Shown here in pieces: positions 29,414-39,075 of a stretch of 64,000 nt of DNA (position 1 is the first letter of the stretch; every line of letters starts with the position of its first letter). Where the stretch lies: assembly GCF_036030735.1 (NCBI RefSeq), contig NZ_CP107928.1, forward strand, positions 7,068,001 through 7,132,000, written 5' to 3'. Below the pieces are notes generated by a model. The model was not told where the DNA came from. It saw only the letters and a program-made list of their open reading frames with translations, and searched no databases. A program made the position numbers and the translations under genes. This DNA comes from Streptomyces sp. NBC_00425 (GTDB lineage: Bacteria; Actinomycetota; Actinomycetes; Streptomycetales; Streptomycetaceae).

Positions 29414-31915
29414 TCAGCCGCTCGGCTGGTGGCGGGACGGGCGGCGGACCAGCGTCGTCAAACGGGCCGCCCAGGACGCCTTGACGGCGATCCAGCGGTC
29501 GGCGAGGTCCCACACCGCGCGGACGGCCGAACGCGGCGCCACCACGGCACGCACCCGCGTGCGCCTGCCCGCGTTCTCCCGCAGGGCCGCCCGCACCCGG
29601 CGGACCTCGTCCGCCAGGCCGGCCTCGGCCCTGGGCACCGGGGCGAACAGCACTTGCTCCACGGCGTCCGCGACCCGGTGCACCGAACGGCTCGCCGTCT
29701 CGTCCAGCTCCCCGATCCGCACGATCCGCGCCGCGGCCCGCCTCGGCGTGAGCGCCTCGTCCGGCTCGATGCCGTAGTCCCAGGCCGTGTCGGTGAGCTC
29801 GCGCCACACCGCCAGGACATGTACGGCCGCCGCCTCGGCGGCCTCCTGCGGCGGCACGTCCAGCAGCACCGCGGGCTCGCCGCCGTCGCTCCGGCCGTGC
29901 GTCTCGTCCTTACGGCGGCCGGGCGGCGCGCCGGACGCCGTGGCGGCGGCGTGCTGGGCGGACGCCAGCCGCACCGAACGCCGTCGCAGCCGCCACAGCA
30001 TCGGCAGCAGCGGCAGGGCGAGCGCCGCGGCTCCCAGGAGGGCCCAGCCGGCGATCCGGTACCACGGGGTGCCGCCCGCGCCCTGGTCCGCCTGGTCCAG
30101 CGGCAGCGGGTCGGCGCAGTTGCCGAGCTTTCTGTCCGTGGCGGAGCAGCTGGCGTTCGCCGACGGGGCGGCCGACGGAGCGGCGTCCGCCGAGCGGGAG
30201 GCCTGCGGTACATCGGGCAGCGCCTGGCCCGAGGTCTCCGGCAGCGTGTACGTCGGCGTCGAGCCACGCGTGGGCGTCGGCTCGAAGCGCGTCCAGCCGA
30301 CGCCCTCGAAGTACAGCTCCGGCCAGGCGTGCGCGTCCTTCAGGCTCACCGTCACCGTGCCGTCCGCCTGCGGGGAGCCCGGAGCGAAGCCCACCGCGAC
30401 CCGCGCGGGGATGCCCAGCGTGCGGGCCATCGCCGCCATGGCGAACGAGAAGTGGACGCAGAAGCCCTGCTTGTCCCGCAGGAAGCGGGCGATCGCGCCC
30501 GGGCCGCTGCCGACCTCGACCTGGGTGTCGTACTCGAAGCCGCCGGTCACCGCGAAGTAGTCCTGGAGCGCGACCGCCTTCTCGTAACCGCTCGTGGCGT
30601 TCTTGGTGATCTCCCGGGCCTGCTTCGCCACCACCGTCGGCAGGCTGTCCGGGACCTTGGTGTACTCCCGCCGGATCGACTCGGGGGCCTTGGCCGCGGA
30701 GGCCAGTTGCTGCGCCGTCGGCTGCACGTCAAGGCTCTTCACCTGGTACGTCTTGCCGCTGGTGTTCTGGCCGTGGTCGCCGACCAGGGTCATGCCGACC
30801 GGCTCGTAACGCCAGTTGCCCTTGATCTGCACGCCGCTGGGGGGATAGGGCATCGGCAGCCAGTCCTGCGCGTAGCTGCCGGCGGCCGCGATCCGGGTGG
30901 TGATCTCCGCCCGCTTCACGTCGGTCCCCAGACCGGTGGGCGCCGGGAAGTCGTCCGGCACGGCCGTGATGTGGCGCTTGGCCGGCTTCCACGTGGTGCC
31001 GTCGAAGTCGTCCAGGGACACGATCCGCAGATACAGGTCCGAGAGGTTGCCGCTGTTGGTGCGCAGGGTCAGGACCGTGCGGTCCTCGTCGACGTTCAGG
31101 CTGTCGCGCAGCGACACCAGCGGGTTCACCGCGGAGATCGTGCCCCCGCTGCCGTTGCCGGCGCCCACGCCGGCCCCCGTCCCGCCCAGCAGGCCGTCCT
31201 GGATGGCCGGCAGGGGCAGCAGCGGCACCACGAGGGCGACGCCCAGTGCCGCCATCCCGATGCGCCGGCCGGTGCGCACCGGGGCCACCGGTCCGGACGG
31301 CTCGCCCGGGCTGTGCGAGGCTCCGCCGAAGACCCTGCCCCACTGCGAGAGCCGCTCCCGGCCTTCGGCGAGCAGCAGCATCAGATAGCCCGCGGCGGCC
31401 ACCAGGAACCACAGCCAGTCCGCCGATCCGTCGAACAGCCCGGCGGCGACCGAGTACAGCGCCAGAAGTGGCAGACCGGCCGGGGCCGCGTTGCGGAACG
31501 TCACCGCGAGGGTGTCCACGGCAAGGCCGATCACCAGGACCCCGCCGATCACCATCAGCCGGATGCCGTCGGACAGCGGGGCCGGTATCGCGTACCGCCC
31601 GACGTCGTCGGCGCCCGCCTGCAGCAGGTCGCCGAAGTGCCGGAAGGCGTCCGGGCCGGGGACCAGCCCGAGAACCGCGTGCCCCCGGGCGAAGACCAGG
31701 GTCAGCGCCATCAGCGTGACCAGTGCCTGGACGGCCACGGTCAGCGGCCGGGCCAGCGGCACCCGCCGGGCCGCCGCGCCCACCCCGGACTGGACGGCCA
31801 GCAGGAACGCGGCCTGCAGCAGCCACGTCGCCGGCTCCACCAGGGGCAGCAGGGCGCACGAGGCCAGCAGCGTCGCCGCCGCCGAGCACAGTGTCAGTCG
31901 AGCCCGCCCGCTCAT
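29414..31915 (-). CDS. Membrane transglutaminase-like protein (DUF3488/TgpA family)
   Basis: An 833-residue protein: about six N-terminal helices (1-240), an extracellular transglutaminase-like domain (~410-560), one more helix near 660-685 and a cytosolic DUF4129-like tail. Catalytic candidates are Cys486 in GFCVHFSF, His529 in DAHAWPEL and Glu545 in RFEPTP, where the third residue is often Asp. The start ATG 31915 overlaps the DUF58 stop as ATGA, instead of the longer upstream frame. It is the last gene of MoxR-DUF58-transglutaminase, a widespread unit linked to envelope protein processing. The target protein is unknown. Confidence 0.9.
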   Translation of the reverse strand: MSGRARLTLCSAAATLLASCALLPLVEPATWLLQAAFLLAVQSGVGAAARRVPLARPLTVAVQALVTLMALTLVFARGHAVLGLVPGPDAFRHFGDLLQAGADDVGRYAIPAPLSDGIRLMVIGGVLVIGLAVDTLAVTFRNAAPAGLPLLALYSVAAGLFDGSADWLWFLVAAAGYLMLLLAEGRERLSQWGRVFGGASHSPGEPSGPVAPVRTGRRIGMAALGVALVVPLLPLPAIQDGLLGGTGAGVGAGNGSGGTISAVNPLVSLRDSLNVDEDRTVLTLRTNSGNLSDLYLRIVSLDDFDGTTWKPAKRHITAVPDDFPAPTGLGTDVKRAEITTRIAAAGSYAQDWLPMPYPPSGVQIKGNWRYEPVGMTLVGDHGQNTSGKTYQVKSLDVQPTAQQLASAAKAPESIRREYTKVPDSLPTVVAKQAREITKNATSGYEKAVALQDYFAVTGGFEYDTQVEVGSGPGAIARFLRDKQGFCVHFSFAMAAMARTLGIPARVAVGFAPGSPQADGTVTVSLKDAHAWPELYFEGVGWTRFEPTPTRGSTPTYTLPETSGQALPDVPQASRSADAAPSAAPSANASCSATDRKLGNCADPLPLDQADQGAGGTPWYRIAGWALLGAAALALPLLPMLWRLRRRSVRLASAQHAAATASGAPPGRRKDETHGRSDGGEPAVLLDVPPQEAAEAAAVHVLAVWRELTDTAWDYGIEPDEALTPRRAAARIVRIGELDETASRSVHRVADAVEQVLFAPVPRAEAGLADEVRRVRAALRENAGRRTRVRAVVAPRSAVRAVWDLADRWIAVKASWAARLTTLVRRPSRHQPSG

Positions 31916-33284
31916 GCCCTTCCCTCCCCGCCACCCGAAGCCGCAACGCCCGCCCGGTCGCGCTCCGCGAGCCGCCACAGCTCGTTCAGCGATGCGCCCC
32001 GCGGCACGCTCAGGGCCGTCCAGCCCGCCTCGCGCAGCATCCGCAGCCGCTCCTCCTGCCTCTTCATCGGATCGGGGGCGCCGTTCGGTTCACGCACCCA
32101 GCCGTCGCCGTCCAGGAGGAAGGCGACCGCGCCCGCGCTGCGCTGGCGCATCTTCGCCGCGATCGCCGCCTGCTCCTCGTCGAGATCGCCGAGGAAGGCC
32201 ACCAGCAGCCCCTCGTGGCCGCCGCGCAGCACGTCGTACGACCGGGACAGACCCGCGCCGTCGGAGTGGTCGACGATCGCGAGGGTGTCCATCATCAGCC
32301 CGGCCGCGTCCGTCGACTCCTGGCCGCCCCCGGCGTAGCCGTCGGCGCCCGCCCCGGGCACGGAGGTGCCGGTGTCCGTCAGCAGCCGCACGGAGAAGCC
32401 CCGCTCCAGCATGTGCACCAGCACGGACGCGGCGCCGGAGACCGCCCACTCGAAGGCGGAGTCCGGCCCCGCCCCCCGGTAGGCCAGGCCCCGGGTGTCC
32501 AGCAGCACCGTGCAGCGGGAGCGCCGCGGCTGTTCCTCGCGCCGCACCATCAGCTCGCCGTAGCGGGCGGTGGAGCGCCAGTGCACCCGGCGCAGGTCGT
32601 CGCCGTAGCGGTAGCCGCGCGGGATGACGTCGTCCTCGCCGGCCAGGGCCAGCGAGCGCTGCCGCCCGTCGCCGTACCCCTTGGCCTCGCCGCCCAGCCG
32701 CACCGGGGGGAGCGGTTCCACGCGCGGTATCACCGTCAGGGTGTCGTGCGTGGAGAAGGACCGGGTGAGCTCGCACATGCCGAAGGGGTCGCTCAGGCGC
32801 AGCTGGAGCGGGCCCAGCGGGTAGCGTCCGCGCAGGTCGGAGCGGACCCGGTAGGACACCTCGCGGCGGCCGCCCGCCTCCACCCGGTCCAGCACGAAAC
32901 GGGGGCGCGGGCCGAGCACGTACGGCACCCGGTCCTGGAGCATCAGCAGTCCGGTGGGCAGTCGGGAGACGTTGTCCATCCGCAGATGGACGCGGGCCTC
33001 GCTGCCCGCCGGCACCCGCGCGGGGGCGAGCCGGCGGCTGCCGGCGACCCGGTAGCGGGTGCGGTACACGACGGCCGCGCAGATCAGCGGCAGGGCGGCC
33101 AGCAGCAGCCCGACCCGCAGCAGGTCGGGCTGTCCGAGCACGTAGGCGCAGACGGCGGCCGCGACGCCGGCCGCCAGGAAGGAACGGCCGCGGGTGGTCA
33201 GGCCGGCCAGAGCCGTGCGCGCGCCGCCCCAGTCCCCCTTCCCCGCCTGGCCGGCGGACGGCTGCCCGGTCCCCCCGGCGGTCA

Positions 33285-33288
<4 letters not shown>
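31912..33288 (-). CDS. DUF58 (von Willebrand A-like) membrane protein
   Basis: A 458-residue protein with two N-terminal helices (about 28-70) and the C-terminal DUF58 domain starting at GEDDVIPRGYRYGDDLRRVHWRSTAR, containing a MIDAS-like LLDTRG motif. DUF58 proteins work with MoxR ATPases. The GTG 33288 overlaps the MoxR stop (GTGA), and its own stop overlaps the transglutaminase start, so all three are coupled. An ATG at 33285 is an alternative start. Confidence 0.9.
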
Positions 33289-34319
<1,031 letters not shown>

Positions 34320-34331
34320 CCGGCCCTCCTC

Positions 34332-34352
34332 GGCCCGTACTTTTCACGGGCC
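34332..34352 (-). other. Leader hairpin before moxR
   Basis: GGCCCGT and ACGGGCC form a perfect 7-bp stem with a seven-base loop just upstream of the AGGAGG site of the MoxR gene. It could act on translation or mRNA stability. No U run makes termination less likely. Confidence 0.5.
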
Positions 34353-34465
34353 GACGCTCTGTCGCGCTAACCGGCCCACCCCGAATCACGGACACCACCC
34401 GCGAACTGCTCAGCGCGGCGTCACATCCGCATTCTTGCTGCCGTTACCGATTCGTGTCACTCGCG

Positions 34466-34474
34466 TGTGGACAA
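34466..34474 (-). promoter_or_regulatory. Single consensus Streptomyces DnaA box
   Basis: TGTGGACAA reads TTGTCCACA on the minus strand, the preferred Streptomyces DnaA box. It stands alone in the 252-base gap between the MoxR and carbonic anhydrase genes. The other bases of the gap show the palindrome GGACA-AC-TGTCC overlapping this box. Confidence 0.45.
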
Positions 34475-34571
34475 CTGTCCGTGATATGTCGGGGTTGTGG
34501 CCGTTCGGGCGTCCGGGGGACGCACATCAACAGCGAAACGACAGGCAAGAACGACGACGGAGTCGCGTGGG

Positions 34572-35117
34572 TCACGCGGGGTCGATCTCGCGCAGCAGCC
34601 CGGTCCGCACGTCGAACACGAAGCCGCGGACGTCGTCGGTGTGCACCAGGAACGGCGAGGTGCGCACCCGCTGCATCGACTGCCGGACGTCCTGGTCGAC
34701 GTCCCGGAAGGACTCCACCGCCCACGCCGGACGCTGGCCGATCTCCATCTCCAGCTCGGTACGGAAATCCTCGGTGATCGCCTCCAGACCACACCCCGTG
34801 TGATGGATCAGGACGATGCTGCGGGTACCCAGTTTGCGCTGGCTGATGGTGAGCGAGCGGATGACGTCGTCGGTGACCACGCCGCCCGCGTTGCGGATCG
34901 TGTGGCAGTCGCCGAGCTCCAGGCCGAGCGCGGCGTGCAGGTCGATACGGGCGTCCATGCAGGCCACGACCGCGACGTGCAGTACGGGGCGGGCGTCCAT
35001 GCCGGGGTCGGTGAAGGCGTCGGCGTACCGCTCGTTGGCCTCCACGAGGCGGTCGGTCACGGTCCCGCCGCGTATGGCGCCCGCGGTCTCACTGGGTACG
35101 GATGCGGAAGTCGTCAT
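34572..35117 (-). CDS. Beta-carbonic anhydrase
   Basis: A 181-residue zinc enzyme interconverting CO2 and bicarbonate. Zinc ligands and catalytic pair are visible: Cys and Asp-Arg in ACMDARID, and His-Cys in HHTGCG, with IRNAGG between. It belongs to the short actinobacterial beta-CA type. I chose ATG 35117 because TACCGT (35125-35130 on the minus strand) ends seven bases before it, a leaderless layout; ATG 35123 is the alternative. Bicarbonate supply for carboxylases is the likely job. Confidence 0.88.
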   Translation of the reverse strand: MTTSASVPSETAGAIRGGTVTDRLVEANERYADAFTDPGMDARPVLHVAVVACMDARIDLHAALGLELGDCHTIRNAGGVVTDDVIRSLTISQRKLGTRSIVLIHHTGCGLEAITEDFRTELEMEIGQRPAWAVESFRDVDQDVRQSMQRVRTSPFLVHTDDVRGFVFDVRTGLLREIDPA

Positions 35118-35124
35118 ATCCATG

Positions 35125-35130
35125 ACGGTA
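35125..35130 (-). promoter_or_regulatory. -10 element of carbonic anhydrase, leaderless
   Basis: TACCGT on the minus strand ends seven bases before ATG 35117; no ribosome site is seen. Confidence 0.45.
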
Positions 35131-35257
35131 CTGGTCACACGCGTCGCGGTCCTGCTGTGAGAGAGGAAAAAGAGCGTCATCACGCCCACTTTGTGAGGTA
35201 TGCCACAAGGCTGCGGGCGGCCGGAACGCCCCGGGCCGCGCCGCGCAGGCCGGTTGA

Positions 35258-35285
35258 TTGACCGCGAGACCCCGTGGACTAAAGT
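35258..35285 (+). promoter_or_regulatory. Vegetative promoter of the dcw cluster
   Basis: TTGACC (35258-35263), a 16-bp spacer and TAAAGT (35280-35285) fit a HrdB-type promoter. The leader to rsmH would be about 150 bases. Confidence 0.6.
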
Positions 35286-35440
35286 GACGAGAAGCGGGAG
35301 GCGACGATCTCCCTGCTGGACTGAACCCGTGAGACCCCGGCCCGGCCGCCGAGATCTCCCCGCGGCGCCGGCAGGCCTTCCCTTCACGAGGGGCGGGGAC
35401 CCGGCGGTGCGTCATCACCCGCCGGATCTGAGAGGCCCCC

Positions 35441-36397
35441 TTGAGTCACAGTCGACACGTCCCGGTGATGCTCCAGCGGTGCCTGGACCTGTTGGCCCCG
35501 GCCCTCCAGGAGCCCGGAGCGGTGGTCGTCGACTGCACGCTCGGCCTCGGCGGGCACAGCGAGGCCCTGCTGACCCGGTTCCCCGAGGCCCGGCTGATCG
35601 CCCTCGACCGCGACAAGGAGGCCCTGCGCCTGTCCGGCGAGCGCCTCGCCCCCTTCGGTGAGCGCGCCACCCTCGTGCACGCGGTCTACGACGAGCTCCC
35701 CGACGTACTGGACCGGCTCGGCGTCGCGCGCGTGCAGGGCGTCCTGTTCGACCTCGGCGTCTCCTCCATGCAGCTCGACGAGGCCGACCGTGGGTTCGCC
35801 TACGCCCAGGACGCCCCCCTCGACATGCGCATGGACCAGACGACCGGCGTCAGCGCCGCCGAGGTCCTCAACACCTACCCGCCGGGCGAACTCGTGCGGA
35901 TCCTGCGGGCGTACGGCGAGGAGAAGCAGGCCAAGCGGATCGTCTCCGCGGTGGTGCGCGAGCGCGACGAGGAGCCGTTCACCAACAGCGCCCGGCTCGT
36001 CGAACTGATCCGGGGCGCCCTTCCGCAGGCCGCCAAGCGCACCGGCGGCAATCCCGCCAAGCGCACCTTCCAGGCGCTGCGCATCGAGGTGAACGGCGAA
36101 CTCTCCGTCCTGGAGCGGGCGATCCCGGCCGCGGTGCGGGCGATCGGCGTGGGCGGGCGGATCGCCGTCCTGTCGTACCACTCGCTCGAAGACCGGCTGG
36201 TGAAGCAGGTGTTCGCGGCCGGCGCCGCCAACACCGCGCCCCCCGGGCTGCCGGTCGTCCCCGAGCGCTACCAGCCGAGACTCAAGCTGCTCACCCGCGG
36301 TGCCGAACTTCCCACCGAGGAAGAGATCGCCGAGAACCGGCGCGCCGCCCCGGCGCGGCTGCGCGGTGCCGAGCGAATCAGGGAGTCCATCGAATGA
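35441..36397 (+). CDS. rsmH: 16S rRNA (cytosine-1402-N4)-methyltransferase RsmH (MraW)
   Basis: A 318-residue enzyme methylating C1402 in the ribosomal P site. The family start [16 protein letters not shown] motif [32 protein letters not shown] and the C-terminal [14 protein letters not shown] are all present. The start is TTG 35441 with GAGAGG upstream. It is the first gene of the dcw cluster here and lies 45 bases before ftsL, sharing its transcript. Confidence 0.96.
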   Translation: MSHSRHVPVMLQRCLDLLAPALQEPGAVVVDCTLGLGGHSEALLTRFPEARLIALDRDKEALRLSGERLAPFGERATLVHAVYDELPDVLDRLGVARVQGVLFDLGVSSMQLDEADRGFAYAQDAPLDMRMDQTTGVSAAEVLNTYPPGELVRILRAYGEEKQAKRIVSAVVRERDEEPFTNSARLVELIRGALPQAAKRTGGNPAKRTFQALRIEVNGELSVLERAIPAAVRAIGVGGRIAVLSYHSLEDRLVKQVFAAGAANTAPPGLPVVPERYQPRLKLLTRGAELPTEEEIAENRRAAPARLRGAERIRESIE

Positions 36398-36442
36398 CGG
36401 GCGTGAGCAGAGGGTCCGCACACCCGGTCCGGGGGAGGGCGA

Positions 36443-37006
36443 GTGAGCAGTAGACCCGCGCTGAAGGGGAGGGCCGCCCGCCTCGCGCGGCTCTTCCCGG
36501 CCGGCCCCCGGCAGGCCGCCCGCACTCCGTTCGTCCTCCTGGTCGTCCTGCTCCTCGGCGGCGGCCTGATCGGACTGCTCGTGCTGAACTCGGCCCTCAG
36601 CGAGGGCTCGTTCAAGATGGACGACCTGCAGAAGGACACCAAGAGCCTCACCGACGAGGAGCAGGCGCTCCAGCGGGACATCGACTCCTACTCCGCCCCG
36701 GACGCCCTTCAGCGCCGCGCGCGCGAACTGGGCATGGTCCCGGGCGGGGACCCGGCGTTCCTGAACCCCGACGGCACCGTGAAGGGCGTCCCGTCCGCGG
36801 CCGCCCGGCAGTCCCCGGACCCCGTCGTCCGGCCGCCGGAGACCGTCAGGCTCTCCCGGACGCTCCCGCAGTCGCCCGGACCGGCCGGCTCCGACGCGCC
36901 GGCCGGCGCCCTGGCCGGGCAGGACCTCTCCGGGCAGGACGCCGCCCCCGCGCGGAGCGCGGCCCCCGACCCGACCGCAGCCACCCCCGAGACCCCCGGC
37001 AGGTGA
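36443..37006 (+). CDS. ftsL: Cell division protein FtsL
   Basis: A 187-residue single-pass division protein: basic cytosolic start, membrane helix at about 29-50, then a coiled coil (MDDLQKDTKSLTDEEQALQRDID) and the conserved RARELGMVPGG block, followed by a long Pro/Ala-rich tail. FtsL pairs with DivIC and FtsQ and activates FtsW/FtsI at sporulation septa. GTG 36443 has GGGGGAGGG upstream. Its stop overlaps the ftsI start (GTGA), so they are coupled. Confidence 0.92.
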   Translation: MSSRPALKGRAARLARLFPAGPRQAARTPFVLLVVLLLGGGLIGLLVLNSALSEGSFKMDDLQKDTKSLTDEEQALQRDIDSYSAPDALQRRARELGMVPGGDPAFLNPDGTVKGVPSAAARQSPDPVVRPPETVRLSRTLPQSPGPAGSDAPAGALAGQDLSGQDAAPARSAAPDPTAATPETPGR

Positions 37007-38979
37007 CGGAAGTGTCCGACAGGGAACCGCCGCGCCGGCGTGTGCCCGGCCCCGCCCGGCCCTCCCGTCCCGCGTCCGCCCAGCGGCGACCGGGACCCGG
37101 CGCCCGCCCGGCCCGCCGTCCGACCGCACCGCCTCCCCGCGGCGCCGCCCCGCGTGTCATCCGGCTCGGCAGCCCCCGCCCCCGGCTGCGCATGGTGGGC
37201 CTCGCGCTGGCCCTGGTGCTCATCGCCTTCGTCGTCCGCCTCCTGCAGGTGCAGGCCGTCGACGCGAGCACCTACGCCGCCAAGGCCGAGCAGAACCGGT
37301 ACGTCGGCCAGGTGCTGCCCGCCGAGCGCGGCGAGATCACCGACCGCACCGGCGTGGCCTTCGCGACCAGCGAGGACGCCTACGACATCACGGCCGACCC
37401 CACCATGTTCGCCCGCGCGCAGCTGAAGATCGACGACGGTCCCGAGCAGGCGGCCGCCCTTCTCGCGCCGATCCTCGGCCAGCAGCAGTCCGCCCTGGTC
37501 AAGAAGCTGCGGCCGAAGGACCGGAACCTGCGCTACGTCAAGCTCGCCGGGCGGCAGACCCCGCAGGTGTGGAAGCAGATCCGGGACCTGAGGTCCGCGC
37601 TCTCCGCCAAGGCGGAGACGGACCGCTCCACGGTCAACGTCCTCGCCGGGCTGTTCTCCGTGCCCAGCAGCAAGCGCGTGTACCCCAACAAGGAGCTCGC
37701 CGCCGGGATACTGGGCTGGGTCAACGCCGACGGCAGGGGCGGCGGCGGTGTCGAGCAGCAGCTGAACTCCACGCTGTCCGGCAAGGACGGCAAGATCCGC
37801 TACGCCCAGTCCGGCGGCCGTCAGGTGCCCACCGTGGGCTCCACCGAGACGCCCGCGGTGCCCGGCTCCGACGTGGAGCTGACGATCGACCGCGACATCC
37901 AGTGGGCCGCGCAGAACGCCATCACGGAGCAGGTGCAGAAGTCCGCGGCGGACCGCGGCTACGTCATCGTGCAGGACACCCGCACCGGCGAGATCCTCGC
38001 CCTGGCCAACTCGCCCGGTTTCGACCCCAACGACCTGTCGAAGGCCGACCCCGGCGCCCTGGGCAACGCGGCCGTCCAGGACGCCTACGAGCCCGGCTCC
38101 ACCGCCAAGATCATGTCCATGGCCGCCGTGCTGGAGGAGAACGCCGCCACCCCGCTGACGCACGTCACCGTGCCCAACCGGCTGCACCGCGGCGACCGGC
38201 TCTTCCAGGACGACATCGACCACCCGACCTGGTACCTCACGCTCAACGGGGTGCTCGCCAAGTCCAGCAACATCGGCACGATCCTGGCCACCGGACAGCT
38301 CGGCAAGACCCAGGCCGAGGCCAACCGCGTCCTGTACTCGTACCTGCGCAAGTTCGGCCTCGGCAGCCACACCGGCCTCGGCTTCCCCGGCGAGACGAAG
38401 GGCATCCTCGCCCCGCCCGACAAGTGGTCGACCTCGCAGCAGTACACGATTCCCTTCGGCCAGGGCATGTCCCTCAACGCGGTCCAGGCGGCCTCCGTGT
38501 ACTCGACGATCGCCAACGGCGGCGTGCGCGTCGAGCCCACCCTGGTGCGCGGCACCAAGGGGCCGGACGGACGCTTCACGCCCGCCGCGTCGCCCGCGAA
38601 GAGCCGCGTCGTCAGCCAGAAGACGGCGAAGACCCTCGCCCACATGCTGGAGTCGGTCGTGGACGACCGGGAGGGCACGGGCGCCAAGGCGCGCATCCCC
38701 GGCTACCGCGTCGCGGGCAAGACGGGCACCGCCAACCGCGTGGATCCGGCCACCGGCACCTACAAGGGGTACACCTCGTCGTTCGCCGGCTTCGCGCCCG
38801 CGGACAGCCCGCGCATCACCGTCTACTGCGCCATCCAGAACGCCACCGAGGGCAGCTACTTCGGCGGCCAGATCTGCGGCCCCGTCTTCAAGCAGGTCAT
38901 GGAGTTCGCCCTGAAGACCCTGCAGGTCCCACCGACCGGGGCGAAGGCCGCGAACCTCCCGGTCTCCTTCACGCCCTGA
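37003..38979 (+). CDS. ftsI: Septal peptidoglycan transpeptidase FtsI (class B PBP)
   Basis: A 658-residue penicillin-binding protein that cross-links septal wall. A ~60-residue Pro/Arg-rich cytosolic tail, membrane helix at ~64-82, a PBP dimer domain (~100-270), and a transpeptidase domain with STAK (nucleophile Ser366), SSN (421-423) and KTGT (573-576). GTG 37003 overlaps the ftsL stop; GTG 37012 is a possible alternative. It works with FtsW, encoded downstream. In Streptomyces it is needed for sporulation septa and not for vegetative growth. Confidence 0.95.
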   Translation: MTEVSDREPPRRRVPGPARPSRPASAQRRPGPGARPARRPTAPPPRGAAPRVIRLGSPRPRLRMVGLALALVLIAFVVRLLQVQAVDASTYAAKAEQNRYVGQVLPAERGEITDRTGVAFATSEDAYDITADPTMFARAQLKIDDGPEQAAALLAPILGQQQSALVKKLRPKDRNLRYVKLAGRQTPQVWKQIRDLRSALSAKAETDRSTVNVLAGLFSVPSSKRVYPNKELAAGILGWVNADGRGGGGVEQQLNSTLSGKDGKIRYAQSGGRQVPTVGSTETPAVPGSDVELTIDRDIQWAAQNAITEQVQKSAADRGYVIVQDTRTGEILALANSPGFDPNDLSKADPGALGNAAVQDAYEPGSTAKIMSMAAVLEENAATPLTHVTVPNRLHRGDRLFQDDIDHPTWYLTLNGVLAKSSNIGTILATGQLGKTQAEANRVLYSYLRKFGLGSHTGLGFPGETKGILAPPDKWSTSQQYTIPFGQGMSLNAVQAASVYSTIANGGVRVEPTLVRGTKGPDGRFTPAASPAKSRVVSQKTAKTLAHMLESVVDDREGTGAKARIPGYRVAGKTGTANRVDPATGTYKGYTSSFAGFAPADSPRITVYCAIQNATEGSYFGGQICGPVFKQVMEFALKTLQVPPTGAKAANLPVSFTP

Positions 38980-39075
38980 GCGCCGGGCCACGCCCCGGCC
39001 GGAGCACTCCGTCCCCGTCCGCCCTCGAACCCCCGAACGCCACTGTTCAGCGCCGAGCAAGCCAGGAACCAGCCC

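Larger units (their letters stand above)
35118..35440. other. 323-bp gap before the dcw cluster
   Basis: No gene. It holds the carbonic anhydrase promoter at the left, a good dcw promoter at 35258-35285, and a ~150-base untranslated leader of rsmH. No mraZ gene is present at the place it holds in mycobacteria. Confidence 0.7.

Noticed and set aside
34440..34500. Replication origin
   Set aside because: Only one DnaA box was found; a Streptomyces oriC has many, next to dnaA and dnaN, which are not here.
35118..35440. mraZ gene upstream of rsmH
   Set aside because: The gap is too short and has no MraZ-like frame; the cluster starts at rsmH.
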